Notes under the pieces: generated by a model
What the model saw: only the letters and a program-made list of their open reading frames with translations
Database searches by the model: none
Told to the model about the DNA's origin: nothing
Shown: positions 27,878 through 36,256 of the stretch, piece after piece
Layout of the letters: the number at the start of each line of letters is the position of its first letter
Numbering within the stretch: the first letter of the stretch is position 1
Program-made: the position numbers and the translations under genes
Assembly: GCF_000023025.1 (NCBI RefSeq)
Contig: NC_012997.1
Location: forward strand, 4,275,125 to 4,339,124
Direction: 5' to 3'
Length of the DNA: 64,000 nt
Source of the DNA: Teredinibacter turnerae T7901
GTDB taxonomy: Bacteria > Pseudomonadota > Gammaproteobacteria > Pseudomonadales > Cellvibrionaceae

Positions 27878-28308
27878 TTTTTTAGATCTACCCTGCTTGT
27901 TCCCGGCAATGGAATTCTGGGTTAAATGAGCGAGTTTTACGCTATTCCAAACGCTTACACGGCCCTTCGGCCAACAAACGTCTAACCCCTATTTTTCACA
28001 ATAAATATGACCATAAAAAAAGCTCTGTGAGATTCACAGAGCTTTTTATCGAGCTATTAACCCGGCGATCAAATAGATGATCCTCTCTATTTATTCGCGC
28101 ACCCTTGAAAAACTGACGAAAACATGTGAATTTTCTTATATTTCAAGGGTTTACATTACCCACCGGGCAATAGCGGTGCTTCCCTGCCCCGCTTATTAAC
28201 TTCGCAATTTTCATTGCCAAGTTAATACACTCTACAAACCGCTAGGCACGTTGTTTACAACATTTCTACGGACACTGATTCTGCACCGCTCGACAATGTT
28301 GCTGGGGA
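27878..28308. other. convergent intergenic region with terminator and inverted repeat
   Basis: 431 bases without a gene. It holds a bidirectional terminator (28015-28047) and a separate perfect inverted repeat, ACCCTTGAAA (28101-28110) and TTTCAAGGGT (28141-28150), 30 bases apart. The remainder is AT-rich and shows nothing else. Confidence 0.7.
28015..28047. terminator. bidirectional terminator
   Basis: Stem AGCTCTGTGA (28021-28030) with TCACAGAGCT (28034-28043), 3-base loop, flanked by an A run on the left and a T run on the right, so it can work on both strands for the convergent methylase and beta-helix genes. Confidence 0.9.
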
Positions 28309-30162
28309 TTATTTCGCTGGGTAAGCGCCCACCGTGCGCTGCGCTGATTTCTTGCTCCAACCCAGCAGTTTGGTGACGTCCGCCGGTATAGAGACAGACT
28401 TGTCTATTGGCAAAGCTTCGCGCAAATCAAAGTTACGTAAATCAGATGCTTTAAACAGGCTTCGCGCCGAGCCATCCAGTTGCAGGCCGTGTTTATCGTA
28501 GCCCGCGCCCTGTTGAAAGGCGGCTAGATCACTGTAGCCCACTTCGCAGTTTTCGGCTTTTCTATCAATCCAGTTAACTAACGGCGCCGCCGCTGCACTG
28601 TATTCATTATGCGGGCGCACATACACATTGCCGTCTACGGCTGCCATTGGTGAATCCGGCAACTTGGTACACACTTTTGGCCATTGCTCAATACGCAATA
28701 GCGCGCCGGTGTCAAAGCCGTCCGCAACCATCAGGTTTTTCTCAAATACATGACCAAAGCGTTCTTCCACACCGGGTCCGGTTGCCGGGTGCCAGTCGAA
28801 GTGGTCGCCCTGGGCACTGCGCTCAGTACGGGAAATCCGTGCGGGGCTGTTCACAAAGGTATTGTTATACACGTAGGAGTCTGCTGAGTTCAAAATCCAC
28901 ATGCCCAACTGGTTGCTATTGAATACGTTTCCAGTAACCGTTACACCCTGTGAAATTTCAAACATAAACGCAACGTTCGCACCTTCAACATAGTTGTTGA
29001 TAAATACCCCGTCGCGGTTACCCACGTCGTACCAGACACCGTTAGAGTTTGGGTGGTCAAGCAACAGGTTATCGCGCACCACAACTCGGTGAGTCTGATT
29101 AATAATTTTCACCGCCGAAGCAAAGTAACCGGTGATGTTTTCGATATTGTTGCGGGTAACAATATTGCGTTCCAGCAAGACGTCGGACGATCCAATCACA
29201 TAGATAGCCTCAGTGCTGGTATCGCTAAACAGTGAGTTGCGAATAACCAGTCCGTCGCCACGGAAATACCCGGCCACGCGACCACAGAACGAGATAGTCA
29301 CGTTTTCCAACAGGGTGCCCACCACTTCTTTACCATAGGTCGCCGGGTCAGCTGGGCCAATCGGCTCGTCGACGGGTTCGTCTAAATGGGTAAAGTGGCG
29401 CTTGCCTTCAATGGCGAGTGCTGTCCAGGCGTATTGGGTGAACGTAATACCCAGAATTTGCGGACCTTTTTTGTCCGCCTCTTTGCCGTGAACCTTGGCA
29501 GTGGTGCGAGTAACCGCCGTATCGTGCGCGGTAATTTCCACGGTGTGACCTTTGGGGTCCGTACCGATATACACGCGCTTCTTATCGTAATCGATGTAGT
29601 AATTGTCTGCGGTGAGTTCTTTTACACTACCCGCAGATTGCAGAAAACGGCCATCGATAAACACCAGATCGTTATTGAACCGGTGCATAGGGGTGCGCGC
29701 TTCTTCCCGCTCGCGACGCCACCAGAACATTGGCTTGGAGGGGAACAGTTTCTCCCAGGATGTTTGCCAAACCCCTTCCCCCGCAGATTTCCAGACAGTG
29801 GCGACTTCCGTCCCCTTCAACACTGGCTTTTCATCCGCGTAGGGTTGCAGGGTAATACCCTGATTAAGCTCCAGATTACCGGTGCGATAGACACCACCAC
29901 GCAGAATCACCGCATCGCCAGTAACGACACGGGAGATAGCGGCCTCCAGCGTCGTCGGCTTGTCGATGGACGAACCATCCGCATCAGGCGTGCCGTTGGG
30001 CGCAACATAAATCACATTGCCAGATTTCGGCACGCTGTAGGATTTTTCCACAGGCCCATAGGGGCCGCCCGAAGGCTGCGCAAAAACAGACATTGCCGCT
30101 AACGCCGGCATCAGAAGTAAAAGACAAAGAATCCGCTTGGCGGAGAAATATTTGAGAGGCAT
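28309..30162 (-). CDS. secreted right-handed parallel beta-helix protein
   Basis: 617 residues. A signal peptide (LCLLLLMPALAAMSVFAQ) is followed by an opening IYVAPNGTPDADGSSIDKPT-like block of the DUF1565 type, then about ten beta-helix coils recognisable by repeated Asn ladders (SSDVLLERNIVTRNNIENI, HRVVVRDNLLLDHPNSNG, GVTVTGNVFNSNQ, DSYVYNNTFVN). The fold is shared by polysaccharide lyases and epimerases (PL6, AlgG, pectate lyase), so an extracellular role in plant or algal polysaccharide breakdown is plausible, but I cannot assign a family or substrate. Possible ligand-binding residues are not obvious. Monocistronic, with a 390-base upstream region. Confidence 0.75.
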   Translation of the reverse strand: MPLKYFSAKRILCLLLLMPALAAMSVFAQPSGGPYGPVEKSYSVPKSGNVIYVAPNGTPDADGSSIDKPTTLEAAISRVVTGDAVILRGGVYRTGNLELNQGITLQPYADEKPVLKGTEVATVWKSAGEGVWQTSWEKLFPSKPMFWWRREREEARTPMHRFNNDLVFIDGRFLQSAGSVKELTADNYYIDYDKKRVYIGTDPKGHTVEITAHDTAVTRTTAKVHGKEADKKGPQILGITFTQYAWTALAIEGKRHFTHLDEPVDEPIGPADPATYGKEVVGTLLENVTISFCGRVAGYFRGDGLVIRNSLFSDTSTEAIYVIGSSDVLLERNIVTRNNIENITGYFASAVKIINQTHRVVVRDNLLLDHPNSNGVWYDVGNRDGVFINNYVEGANVAFMFEISQGVTVTGNVFNSNQLGMWILNSADSYVYNNTFVNSPARISRTERSAQGDHFDWHPATGPGVEERFGHVFEKNLMVADGFDTGALLRIEQWPKVCTKLPDSPMAAVDGNVYVRPHNEYSAAAAPLVNWIDRKAENCEVGYSDLAAFQQGAGYDKHGLQLDGSARSLFKASDLRNFDLREALPIDKSVSIPADVTKLLGWSKKSAQRTVGAYPAK

Positions 30163-30552
30163 CAGGGCTACCTACTTATGGTTGTTGGTGTATAGGACTG
30201 TTCGTTTCTATTTATTTGACGAATGAACATGAGGGAGCCGACGGCAGAGTAAAAACTCCAGTACATCACGATAACTGCTGTGCAGCAGTGGCTCCACGGC
30301 GCGTTTACAACTGTCGCTCAAGGCGTGCGCTGTAAACCTATGCACGCATCTATAGTAGCGCATCTGACGCCAACAGCGGGTAAGGAGCGACTGTTTTTAG
30401 AGGTTCCAGAGAGATTGGGCATAATTATATCTACACACGACTAATTTTCACTCAACCGCTCGCCATACACAGCAGCTCTACTGAGCCTGCAGCCAGCGAC
30501 AGCGGTGAACCACCACAGCGACACAGATAAGCATCACCGGCACTCAATTCAC
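30163..30552. other. intergenic region upstream of the beta-helix gene
   Basis: 390 bases. It includes an inverted repeat GTTTACA (30303-30309) / TGTAAAC (30331-30337) about 140 bases before the beta-helix start, a possible regulator site, and a small hairpin CTGCT-GTGC-AGCAG near 30271. No gene is supported. Confidence 0.5.
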
Positions 30553-31965
30553 CTATGTACCTTGAATTGTCGCTGCTATGCATTGAGCCGCACGCACCAG
30601 GCTTGCATCATCAAGCGCACCCGTCAGACACACACGAATATATCTGGGCGCCGCGCGCTTATCGACACAGAAAGCATTCGAGGGTAACACCAACACGCCC
30701 TGCTTTTTTAGCGCAAGAACCAATTCCCCTGTGCGCCATTGCGCCGGGACTTTCACCCAAAGCTGCCCGCAGTGACGATGCGCGTTGTATTCCAGGCTTT
30801 TAAGGTGAGGCACAACCAGCATATGACGGCGTTGAATCTCAATTTTCTGCTGCTCGGCAACGGCTGCAAGAATGCCGCTATTGATCCAGTGAGAGGCTAT
30901 GCCGTGCGCCAGCGGGTTAGGCATCCAACTGGTCGCACGCAGCGTTTTGGCAACATGTTCAAGTAACGATCTAGGCGGCGCCATGTAGCCGACACGTATT
31001 CCGGCCGCAATCACTTTACTTAAACTGGAAATAAATACCGTACGTTCTGGAGCAAGATTTTTCAACGCTGGAATTTGTGCAGGTGCGAGCGCACTACCTG
31101 CGCCATCTTCAATTATCATTATGTTGTGTCGGTTGCAGACATCCACCAGGGCTTCACGCCGTTCCCTCGACAAAATAACGGAAGTCGGGTTTTGAAACGA
31201 CGGAGTGCAATAAAGGGTGGATATTTTTTGTTTACTACAGGCTGCGTCCAACGCCGCAGGTAAAATACCCTGTTCGTCCATGGCGATACCTGCAAGCCGC
31301 AAGCGCAATCGTTTAGCGAGCGAAATCATCCCCGGGTAACTCAAAAATTCCGCCGCAAGTGTCTCCCCTTCTTTTAACAATGTCATCAATGCGCACATTA
31401 ACGCGTGCTGCGCGCCATTGGTACAGACGACCTCGTCTAGCTCAACAGATATACCGCACTGATTCATCCAAAGCGCGCCACTGTGTCGATAAGCGTCAAT
31501 ACCGGTATCCGGTGTATAGCCGATCAGTGCCGCCAATTGCGATTGATCTTTCTGCAAGGCGTCCATCGCCTGAGAAATTAAATTGGCAGTACCAAAATCG
31601 ATGGCTAAATTACGGCTAAGATCAATGAAGTGCGCATACGTTGCAGGCACATTGGTGAATTCATCGTCCAATCGCTGTCGATTGTTTTCATCGTTAATGT
31701 AAGTACCATCGCCTACCCGCGAAACCACCAACCCCATTTTTGCCAGCTCGCGATATGCACGAGACACAGTGCCGGGGGTTACATCCAGTGCATCCGCCAA
31801 AATTCTATGCGCGGGCAGCCTAAATCCGGCTTTTACAACGCCTTGATTAATTGCCTGCTTAAACCCCAGTGCCATGCGCAAATAAATGTGCCCAGTTTCG
31901 TTATTTAATGAATCCTTCAAAAACTCGGCAATTGACACGGTGTCATTATTCTCGTTGACCCTCAT
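30553..31965 (-). CDS. MocR/PdxR-type GntR regulator with aminotransferase-like domain
   Basis: 470 residues. N-terminal GntR winged helix (about 12-80, GFRLPAHRILADALDVTPGTVSRAYRELAKMGLV), then a fold-type I aminotransferase-like domain (about 110-460) with the PLP-lysine motif FISSLSKVIAAGIRVGY. MocR regulators bind PLP and often an amino acid, controlling genes of amino-acid, vitamin or exporter function. It is divergent (70-base gap) from an EamA exporter gene, a common MocR-target arrangement. I infer it also senses the amino acid made by the operon that follows that exporter. Ligand unknown. Confidence 0.88.
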   Translation of the reverse strand: MRVNENNDTVSIAEFLKDSLNNETGHIYLRMALGFKQAINQGVVKAGFRLPAHRILADALDVTPGTVSRAYRELAKMGLVVSRVGDGTYINDENNRQRLDDEFTNVPATYAHFIDLSRNLAIDFGTANLISQAMDALQKDQSQLAALIGYTPDTGIDAYRHSGALWMNQCGISVELDEVVCTNGAQHALMCALMTLLKEGETLAAEFLSYPGMISLAKRLRLRLAGIAMDEQGILPAALDAACSKQKISTLYCTPSFQNPTSVILSRERREALVDVCNRHNIMIIEDGAGSALAPAQIPALKNLAPERTVFISSLSKVIAAGIRVGYMAPPRSLLEHVAKTLRATSWMPNPLAHGIASHWINSGILAAVAEQQKIEIQRRHMLVVPHLKSLEYNAHRHCGQLWVKVPAQWRTGELVLALKKQGVLVLPSNAFCVDKRAAPRYIRVCLTGALDDASLVRAAQCIAATIQGT

Positions 31966-32035
31966 AGAATCTCCATACTAAGATGCTCCGCGACGTTTTT
32001 TTAAAATTAAAAAACTTTTTTCAAGGACTAAAAAA

Positions 32036-33010
32036 ATGGCTATAACCCAACGACAACTCCGAATTTTTTGGCAGAGTTCCCTGGTTACCGCCATTCTCTA
32101 TTCTGTTGTATGCCTAACCTGGGGAACGACGTGGCTAGGCATAAAAGTCGCGGTAGACAGCATTCCGCCACTTACCGCCTCAGGCGCCAGATTTGTAATT
32201 GCGTTTCCGTTCTTGCTCATCATTTGTTTACTGGCGCGAGCGCCCGTATTTTTTCCGAAAAATCGACGCGTCTTTTTTGTGTTGCTCACCGTGTTTTATT
32301 TCTCCGTTCCTTATTACTTCATCAGCTATGGCGAACAATATGTGTCATCGGGGCTCACTTCGCTCCTTTTCAGCACCATGCCTATTTTTTCCATCATATT
32401 TTCAGCGCTGCTGCTCAACGAAAAAATAAAAGTCAATCAGGTCGTCGGCATTACAATCGGGTTTGGTTGCCTGGTAGTAATCCTTAAATCGGAAGGACTG
32501 ATTTTTACGCACACGGGCCTCACAGGGGTGCTGGCTATTCTCAGCGCAGCCATGATGCACGGCTTCTTGTATGTCTTTTCCAAAAAAAATGCTTCCGACA
32601 TCAACGTATTTACTTTTAATACCCTGCCAGTCGGGCTTGCCGGATTCCTTTTGTGTGGCGCAGGCCTTGTGGTTGAAAAACCAGATCTAAGCACTGCGAG
32701 CCAGGCCAGTTGGATAGCCTTGTTGTACCTGGGGGTTGTCGCATCTGCGGGGGGCTTTATCGTGTATTTTTATCTACTCAAACGCATGAGCCCGATTATT
32801 CTGTCGTTCATCTTCATTATTTTTCCCGTGGTGGCGGTCGGCATTGGCGCGCTATACGAAAACAAAACTGTGACGCCGGAATTCTTCATTTTCTCTTCAC
32901 TTATGCTTATCGGATTTGGCTTAACAAAGCTCCCCATCGATACCTTAAAAAGGCGACTGGAAAACATATACGGCACAGAGCGGTCAGCAAAACCCGCATA
33001 TAGAAGGTAA
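32036..33010 (+). CDS. EamA/DMT-family exporter
   Basis: 324 residues with ten hydrophobic segments arranged as two EamA repeats (about 20-155 and 168-305), the typical drug/metabolite transporter fold of the inner membrane. AAGGA lies eight bases before the ATG. The family includes the E. coli exporter EamA (YdeD), which releases cysteine and O-acetylserine, and RhtA. The neighbours, a MocR regulator upstream and a cysteine-synthase-type operon downstream on the same strand, suggest export of a cysteine-related amino acid. That assignment is inference from context. Confidence 0.85.
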   Translation: MAITQRQLRIFWQSSLVTAILYSVVCLTWGTTWLGIKVAVDSIPPLTASGARFVIAFPFLLIICLLARAPVFFPKNRRVFFVLLTVFYFSVPYYFISYGEQYVSSGLTSLLFSTMPIFSIIFSALLLNEKIKVNQVVGITIGFGCLVVILKSEGLIFTHTGLTGVLAILSAAMMHGFLYVFSKKNASDINVFTFNTLPVGLAGFLLCGAGLVVEKPDLSTASQASWIALLYLGVVASAGGFIVYFYLLKRMSPIILSFIFIIFPVVAVGIGALYENKTVTPEFFIFSSLMLIGFGLTKLPIDTLKRRLENIYGTERSAKPAYRR

Positions 33011-33401
33011 GGCCATAAAAATCTAAAACGGACGGATCACCAAGAAAAAAATCTTTTAAAAAGTGTAAAAACTGTTACGGGTTCAAATCCCAGGATCTTA
33101 GATTTGCAATTTTAATTGCGAAGGGGTGAGCGCGCGCTCAAAAAATGGGAAAACTGCTGCTATTCACTGAGCAATGAAATTTGCGAATTTAACAGACGGC
33201 AAAGGACAGCAGCACCATTGCAGCAAGGGCAATGCAAGCCCTTGAGGAATTGGAAAATCTATACGTTTCACCAACACTTCAGAGGCACACGACAATATAA
33301 GCGGGATTATTGAATCGGCGAATTAATAGTGATTAGCAAAAGTGTTAACACCGTAACACTTTTTAGCAACGAAAGACACATTTAATTACAGGCGACAATC
33401 G
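33011..33401 (+). other. structured leader region of the JAMM-E1-cysteine synthase operon
   Basis: 391 bases without a gene. It holds inverted repeats GCAATT-TT-AATTGC (33106-33119), the 12-bp palindrome GAGCGCGCGCTC (33128-33139) followed by six adenines, and two mutually exclusive hairpins: CATTGC (33216-33221) with GCAATG (33229-33234), and CAAGGGC (33224-33230) with GCCCTTG (33238-33244). It may be a regulatory leader or contain an attenuator. A tRNA T-arm-like motif at about 33078-33094 is also present but no tRNA folds around it. Confidence 0.5.
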
Positions 33402-33860
33402 ATGTTAGACAACACCTTGCTAGCGAATATTTACGCTCACGGCGAAAAAACCTATCCAGAAGAATCTTGCGGATTTATTGCGGCAGACGGAACGGTCTAC
33501 GAAGGCACTAATATTCAGAACGACCTTAACAAACGTGACCCTGCTCTTTACCCACGCACAGCAAAAAATGGTTACAGTTTTTCTATCAAAGATGTACGCG
33601 CTCTTGAGGGAAGCTTTTCCTCTGCCAACCCCGCGACCATCATCTACCACTCACACCCCGACGTAGGGGCATATTTTAGCAGCGAAGATAAAGACAAGGC
33701 CCTCTACATGGGGGAGCCGATCTACGACGTGAATTATCTCGTTGCGGATATTAACAACGGCTGCGCGCGCGGAGCGAAACTTTTCGCCTATCGCAACGGC
33801 GATTACACCTGTATCGCCCAATACGATGCGCATGGATTTTTACAAACGGAAACAGAGTAG
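33402..33860 (+). CDS. JAMM/Mov34 metalloprotease (Mec+-like)
   Basis: 152 residues. The complete JAMM zinc signature is visible: Glu in PEESCGFI (20-21), then YHSHPDVGAYFSSEDKD with His83, His85, Ser93 and Asp96 in the exact H-x-H-x7-S-x2-D spacing. Family knowledge: bacterial stand-alone JAMM proteases such as Mec+ of Mycobacterium trim residues after the Gly-Gly of sulfur-carrier proteins, as QbsD does for the siderophore thioquinolobactin. The next gene encodes such a carrier with an internal Gly-Gly, ten bases downstream, so that is its likely substrate. Ribosome site AGGCGA lies upstream of the ATG. Confidence 0.9.
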   Translation: MLDNTLLANIYAHGEKTYPEESCGFIAADGTVYEGTNIQNDLNKRDPALYPRTAKNGYSFSIKDVRALEGSFSSANPATIIYHSHPDVGAYFSSEDKDKALYMGEPIYDVNYLVADINNGCARGAKLFAYRNGDYTCIAQYDAHGFLQTETE

Positions 33861-33870
33861 GAGATTGTGT

Positions 33871-35301
33871 ATGGCTAAGATCATTGTTCCAGATCGCGTC
33901 GCGAAAATTGTAAAACTCGACACTAATGAATTTGACGTACCTGCGGCAAATACCGTCGAGGATGCATTAGTCGCTGTTTGTGAACAAGTGGATGCATTAA
34001 AAGCCCACTTTTTTCACCCCAACGGGGAGTTTAAAAATCACTTTATGCTGGTTATAAACGACGAACACGGCAGCCTCTCCCAGTCAGTGGCAAGCGATTC
34101 CACGGTGGAAATTTTGCTCGCCACATCCGGCGGCATAGATCTGACTCCGGCGGAACTTAGCAAAGAGGAAGTCGAACGCTATTCCCGCCATTTGTTGTTG
34201 CCTAACGTCGGTCGCAAAGGCCAGGGCAGACTGAAAGCCGCGCGCGTTTTAATTATCGGTACCGGCGGTTTAGGTTCGCCTATCGCCCTGTACTTAGCCG
34301 CAGCTGGCGTAGGAACATTGGGGCTCATCGATTTCGATGTCGTCGAGGAGAGCAACCTCCAACGACAAATTGTGCACGGCCATACCACCATCGGCGAACT
34401 TAAGGTTGAATCGGCTAAAACCCGCTTACTTGATATTAACAAACACCTCAATATTCAAACCCACACCTGCGCCCTCTCACCCGATAACGCTTTCGACATA
34501 ATTGCGGATTACGACCTGGTTATTGATGGCTCTGACAACTTTGCCACCCGCTACCTGGTAAACGACGCCTGCGTACTCCTTGAAAAGCCCTTGGTTTCTG
34601 GTTCGATTCACCAATTCGATGGCCAGATAAGCGTATTTAACCACGACGGCGGACCTTGCTACCGCTGTGTTTTTCCCGAAAGCCCGCCAGCTGAGCTTGC
34701 ACCAAATTGCAGTGCCGGTGGTGTTATTGGCGTGCTACCCGGTGTCGTCGGCACAATACAGGCGACCGAGGCGGTAAAAATTTTGTTGGATATGGGCGAA
34801 TCACTCGCCGGTAAATTATTGCGTTTTGATGCGCTCGGTATGAACTTTCGCAGTGTGAAAGTTAAAAAAGACCCGCACTGCAAAGCCTGTGCAAATAAAG
34901 AAGCAATTAAACAATTCACTTACACCCCCCAAACATGCAGCGACAGCAGCTCGGAGCTCACTATGTTGACTGAACACAACTATATTCAAACCACCGACCT
35001 TGCTCACATGATGCAAGACCCCGCGATGATGCAAGACTCCGTACTCCTGGATGTACGCGACATGCAGGAACTCGAAATTTGCGTATTGCCCGAGGTTATC
35101 AATATTCCACTGGGCGAGTTGGAAGACCAGCTGTTTAGACTCGACAAATCACAAACCCACTACATCATCTGCCTGGCTGGACGTCGCGCCGAGCGCGCTG
35201 CTGACCTGATGCTCAAGCACGGCTTCTCCAAAGTATATGTGCTGCGCGAGGGTATGGTTGGCTGGACCCGTGATATAGACACCAGCATGCCAATCTATTA
35301 G
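33871..35301 (+). CDS. sulfur carrier (ubiquitin-like)-E1-rhodanese fusion protein
   Basis: 476 residues from ATG 33871 (TAGGAG seven bases upstream, overlapping the preceding stop). Three parts. Residues 1-88: a MoaD/ThiS-like ubiquitin fold ending in LLATSGG (Gly87-Gly88), which continues directly into the next domain. About 98-350: an E1/MoeB-ThiF adenylylation domain with GTGGLGS (130-136), zinc cysteines C263/C266 and C337/C340, and the conserved Cys280 in PNCSAGG. About 375-470: a rhodanese domain with active-site Cys434 in YIICLAGRRAERA. It could carry, activate and thiolate the sulfur carrier within one chain. Release of the carrier by the adjacent JAMM protease is an inference. Confidence 0.9.
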   Translation: MAKIIVPDRVAKIVKLDTNEFDVPAANTVEDALVAVCEQVDALKAHFFHPNGEFKNHFMLVINDEHGSLSQSVASDSTVEILLATSGGIDLTPAELSKEEVERYSRHLLLPNVGRKGQGRLKAARVLIIGTGGLGSPIALYLAAAGVGTLGLIDFDVVEESNLQRQIVHGHTTIGELKVESAKTRLLDINKHLNIQTHTCALSPDNAFDIIADYDLVIDGSDNFATRYLVNDACVLLEKPLVSGSIHQFDGQISVFNHDGGPCYRCVFPESPPAELAPNCSAGGVIGVLPGVVGTIQATEAVKILLDMGESLAGKLLRFDALGMNFRSVKVKKDPHCKACANKEAIKQFTYTPQTCSDSSSELTMLTEHNYIQTTDLAHMMQDPAMMQDSVLLDVRDMQELEICVLPEVINIPLGELEDQLFRLDKSQTHYIICLAGRRAERAADLMLKHGFSKVYVLREGMVGWTRDIDTSMPIY

Positions 35302-35315
35302 GAGAATGCTGCTGG

Positions 35316-36236
35316 ATGATTTATCAGAATATTTTAGAAACGGTCGGCAACACCCCGGTTATCACGTTGCAAAAGCTTTCCCGCGAACTGGGTGTCAATG
35401 TTTTTTTAAAAATGGAAAGCTTTAACCCCGGCGGTAGCCATAAAGTTAGAATTGCGTTGGGGATGATTAAAGACGCGGAAAAGCGCGGCATCCTCAAACC
35501 CAATAGCGGTCAGGTTATTCTGGAGCCCAGCGGTGGTAATACCGGAATAGGCCTTGCGATGGCTGCAAATATTTTAGGCTATAAACTTGTGCTGGTCATT
35601 CCCGATAATTACAGTGTAGAAAAACAACGCTTACTCCATCTTTATGGAGCTGATGTTATTTTGTCGGACAGTACACGGGGAAATAACTCGCACGGCGAAT
35701 TAGCCTGGGAAATTCAGTTATCGAACCCCGATTACGTGATGCTAAATCAGCAGAAAAATCCGGCTAACCCACAAACTCACAGAGAAACCACCTCACAGGA
35801 AATTGTCGAAGATTTTTCTCGACTGGGATTGTCCTATTTTGTCGGTGGCATCGGCACCGGAGGCCATATCACCGGCGTGGGAGAAATACTGAAAAAGCGC
35901 TGGCCCGAACTCAAAGTCATTGGCGTTGAGCCGGAAGGTTGCGACCTTAGAAATAATATTCATGCGCCCCATGATCTTCAGGGATTGTCGGTTGGCATAG
36001 TACCGGATGTACTTAATGTTGGCCTGCTGGACGATACAGTACAAATTCGCACCGCCGATTGTAAATCCATGGTCAAACGGATTCTTCGCAACGAAGGGAT
36101 CAGTCTTGGTTTATCGTCAGCAGCCAATCTGGTTGCTATTTCACAACTCGCAAAACGAGAGATTCCACAAAACAGCAATGTTATCGCCCTGGCCTATGAC
36201 CAGGTAGATTCGTATCTGAATTATTTTTCTGAGTAG
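35316..36236 (+). CDS. cysteine-synthase-family PLP enzyme
   Basis: 306 residues, the usual length of CysK/CysM. The PLP lysine is Lys43 in NPGGSHKVRIALGMI. The phosphate/substrate loop reads PSGGNTG (71-77) where CysK has TSGNTG, i.e. the Ser that contacts the substrate is Gly here. The GIGTGGHITG phosphate-binding loop is intact. Family members make cysteine from O-acetylserine, O-phosphoserine or other activated serine and a sulfur donor. In M. tuberculosis CysM uses the thiocarboxylate of CysO. With a carrier, E1 and JAMM protease in the same operon, a protein-bound sulfur donor is likely. The substitution could mean a different amino-acid substrate. Confidence 0.9.
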   Translation: MIYQNILETVGNTPVITLQKLSRELGVNVFLKMESFNPGGSHKVRIALGMIKDAEKRGILKPNSGQVILEPSGGNTGIGLAMAANILGYKLVLVIPDNYSVEKQRLLHLYGADVILSDSTRGNNSHGELAWEIQLSNPDYVMLNQQKNPANPQTHRETTSQEIVEDFSRLGLSYFVGGIGTGGHITGVGEILKKRWPELKVIGVEPEGCDLRNNIHAPHDLQGLSVGIVPDVLNVGLLDDTVQIRTADCKSMVKRILRNEGISLGLSSAANLVAISQLAKREIPQNSNVIALAYDQVDSYLNYFSE

Positions 36237-36256
36237 GCACGCGCCAAGGTGGGGTT

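Noticed and set aside
30505-30687. Small plus-strand reading frame at the end of the MocR gene
   Set aside because: It is mostly antisense to the MocR coding region, with no ribosome site or recognisable protein character.
33075-33105. tRNA T-arm-like motif (GGGTTCAAATCCC) suggesting a tRNA gene or attachment site
   Set aside because: No acceptor, D-arm or anticodon arm can be folded around it and no second copy was found near the island ends.
33742-33870. 43-codon upstream extension of the carrier-E1-rhodanese gene
   Set aside because: It lies inside the JAMM gene; the ATG at 33871 has a good ribosome site and begins the carrier fold.
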